From Bacteroidetes bacterium UBA7368 (GTDB lineage Bacteria > Bacteroidota > Rhodothermia > Rhodothermales > UBA10348), in assembly GCA_002469915.1 (NCBI GenBank), contig DKOG01000227.1, positions 1 to 15,817 on the forward strand: a stretch of DNA of 15,817 nt, written 5' to 3'. Below the pieces are notes generated by a model, which made no database searches, was not told the origin of the DNA, and saw nothing but the letters and a program-made list of their open reading frames with translations. Position numbers and translations under genes: made by a program. Position 1 is the stretch's first letter. Every line of letters starts with the position of its first letter. Shown in pieces: positions 14,560 to 15,817 of the stretch.

Positions 14560-15817
14560 ATGAAAAAGCTTTCTCTGTTTCTCGCATTTTCCTTGTTTTT
14601 TGTCCTCTCGTCATTTGCTCAGGACCGCATGGTTCCAGAGACGTTTGATGGATTAAAACTGCGTGCGCTCGGCCCCGGATTCATGTCTGGACGCATTTCG
14701 GATATCGCCATTCATCCTGATGACGATTCAATTTGGTACGTGGCCGTTTCTTCTGGCGGCGTATGGAAAACGGTGAATGCGGGTACAACTTGGGAGTCCA
14801 TATTTGACGGACAGGGGGCGTATTCGACAGGAAGTGTGAGTCTTGATCCTTCTAATCCGCATGTGGTGTGGGTCGGCACCGGTGAAAATGTGGGAGGCCG
14901 TCACATGGGATACGGAGACGGTGTCTATCGCAGCGATGATGGCGGGAAGTCATGGACTAACATGGGACTGCATGACTCAGAACACGTTTCTGAAATCATT
15001 GTGCATCCAGAAAACTCGGATGTCGTGTATGTAGCGGCGCAAGGACCGCTTTGGTCATCCGGCGGCGACCGTGGATTTTACAAATCTACAGACGGTGGTG
15101 CCACATGGAAAAAGACGCTCGGTACGGATCAATGGGTGGGCGTTACGGATATTGCCGTAGACCCTCGTAATCCCAACTGGATGTATGCCGCAACGTGGCA
15201 GCGCCACCGTACTGTAGCTGCTTACATGAGTGGAGGACCGGGTTCGGGTATTCACCGTAGTACCGATGGGGGAGAAACGTGGGAAGAGGTAACAAGGGGG
15301 TTACCTGAGTCGAATATGGGCAAAATTGGTCTTGCCATTTCACCTCAGCAGCCAGATATCGTTTATGCAGCCATTGAGTTAGATCGCAAGACGGGTGGTG
15401 TGTTTCGGTCCTCTGACCGGGGCTCGTCCTGGACTAAGATGTCGGACGCGGTATCGGGTGCAACGGGCCCGCATTACTATCAGGAGCTATACGCCTCGCC
15501 TCATCAGTTCGAGCGGCTCTATTTGATGGATGCTAATCTGCAGATTTCTGACGATGGTGGGAAGACGTTCTTTCGCATGAATGAAGTGGCAAAGCATGGG
15601 GATAATCATGCTATTGCCTTTCGCGAGGATGATCCCGACTACTTGTTGATTGGGTCAGACGGTGGTCTGTATGAGAGTTTTGACCTGACTAAAACGTGGC
15701 GCTTCATAGAGAACCTGCCCGTCACGCAGTACTACAAGGTCGCGCTTGATGACGCGGAGCCTTTCTACAACATCTTTGGCGGGACGCAGGACAACTCTAC
15801 GCAAGGAGGCCCCTCGC
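14560..15817 (+). CDS. Sortilin-like / Asp-box beta-propeller secreted protein, 5' part
   Basis: Runs from ATG 14560 to the window edge without a stop (419 codons seen). The start is supported by a clean signal peptide (MKKLSLFLAFSLFFVLSSFA, cleavage before Gln21). The mature protein is a VPS10/sortilin-like, BNR-type propeller: six Asp-box motifs appear at residues 71-78, 125-132, 176-183, 234-241, 284-291 and 330-337, for example SDDGGKSW, STDGGATW and STDGGETW, interleaved with blade strands such as SDIAIHPDDDSIWYVAV and TDIAVDPRNPNWMYAA. Family members are often around 1000 residues and annotated as glycosyl hydrolases, but catalytic activity is mostly unproven. The GGTQDN phrase near the edge is typical of the family. 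It is the last gene seen, is transcribed divergently from the repeat protein, and its C-terminus (possible sorting domain) is outside the window. Confidence 0.88.
   Translation, partial: MKKLSLFLAFSLFFVLSSFAQDRMVPETFDGLKLRALGPGFMSGRISDIAIHPDDDSIWYVAVSSGGVWKTVNAGTTWESIFDGQGAYSTGSVSLDPSNPHVVWVGTGENVGGRHMGYGDGVYRSDDGGKSWTNMGLHDSEHVSEIIVHPENSDVVYVAAQGPLWSSGGDRGFYKSTDGGATWKKTLGTDQWVGVTDIAVDPRNPNWMYAATWQRHRTVAAYMSGGPGSGIHRSTDGGETWEEVTRGLPESNMGKIGLAISPQQPDIVYAAIELDRKTGGVFRSSDRGSSWTKMSDAVSGATGPHYYQELYASPHQFERLYLMDANLQISDDGGKTFFRMNEVAKHGDNHAIAFREDDPDYLLIGSDGGLYESFDLTKTWRFIENLPVTQYYKVALDDAEPFYNIFGGTQDNSTQGGPS

Overview
The window looks like chromosomal DNA of a free-living, probably marine, Bacteroidota-type bacterium; Rhodothermota or Balneolota relatives fit best. 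The reasons are the gene families (choice-of-anchor B protein, a FucP with the GFANDITNP motif, DUF1080 protein, large peptidase/TolB/Omp85 fusion, sortilin-like Asp-box protein), the near absence of Shine-Dalgarno sequences before the genes, two exact matches to the Bacteroidota -7 promoter element TAnnTTTG, and roughly balanced base composition. Taxonomy is inferred; there is no rRNA or tRNA gene here.

Layout: (1) 3-2280 (+) holds three overlapping genes: the 3' end of a secreted LVIVD/choice-of-anchor B protein, an L-fucose mutarotase (fucU) and an L-fucose/H+ symporter-like permease (fucP). They are joined by TAATG and ATGA overlaps, so they are probably translationally coupled. (2) 2407-3543 (-) is a PLP-dependent class V aminotransferase-fold enzyme. 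It diverges from a small cysteine-containing lipoprotein (3710-4051, +) that has a Bacteroidota-style promoter element. (3) A strong 16-bp hairpin at 4067-4101 separates the lipoprotein from clpP. (4) 9762-4125 (-) carries, in transcription order, a 1093-residue secreted protein (zinc peptidase-like domain, TolB-like propeller, Omp85/BamA-like barrel), trigger factor (tig) and clpP: envelope and protein quality-control functions. (5) 9990-13443 (+) is a two-gene operon of a DUF1080 (3-keto-disaccharide hydrolase-like) secreted protein and a sugar-dehydrogenase-like beta-propeller fused to an azurin-type cupredoxin. (6) 13470-14423 (-) encodes an exported protein made of five degenerate DUF4177-like repeats. 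(7) 14560 to the window end (+) is the start of a secreted sortilin-like/Asp-box propeller protein.

The most interesting parts are the DUF1080 plus propeller-cupredoxin pair, which could be an oxidise-then-cleave glycoside system with its own copper electron carrier, and the five-repeat DUF4177-like exported protein. No mobile element, CRISPR array or RNA gene was seen, and no gene-free stretch exceeds about 300 bases.
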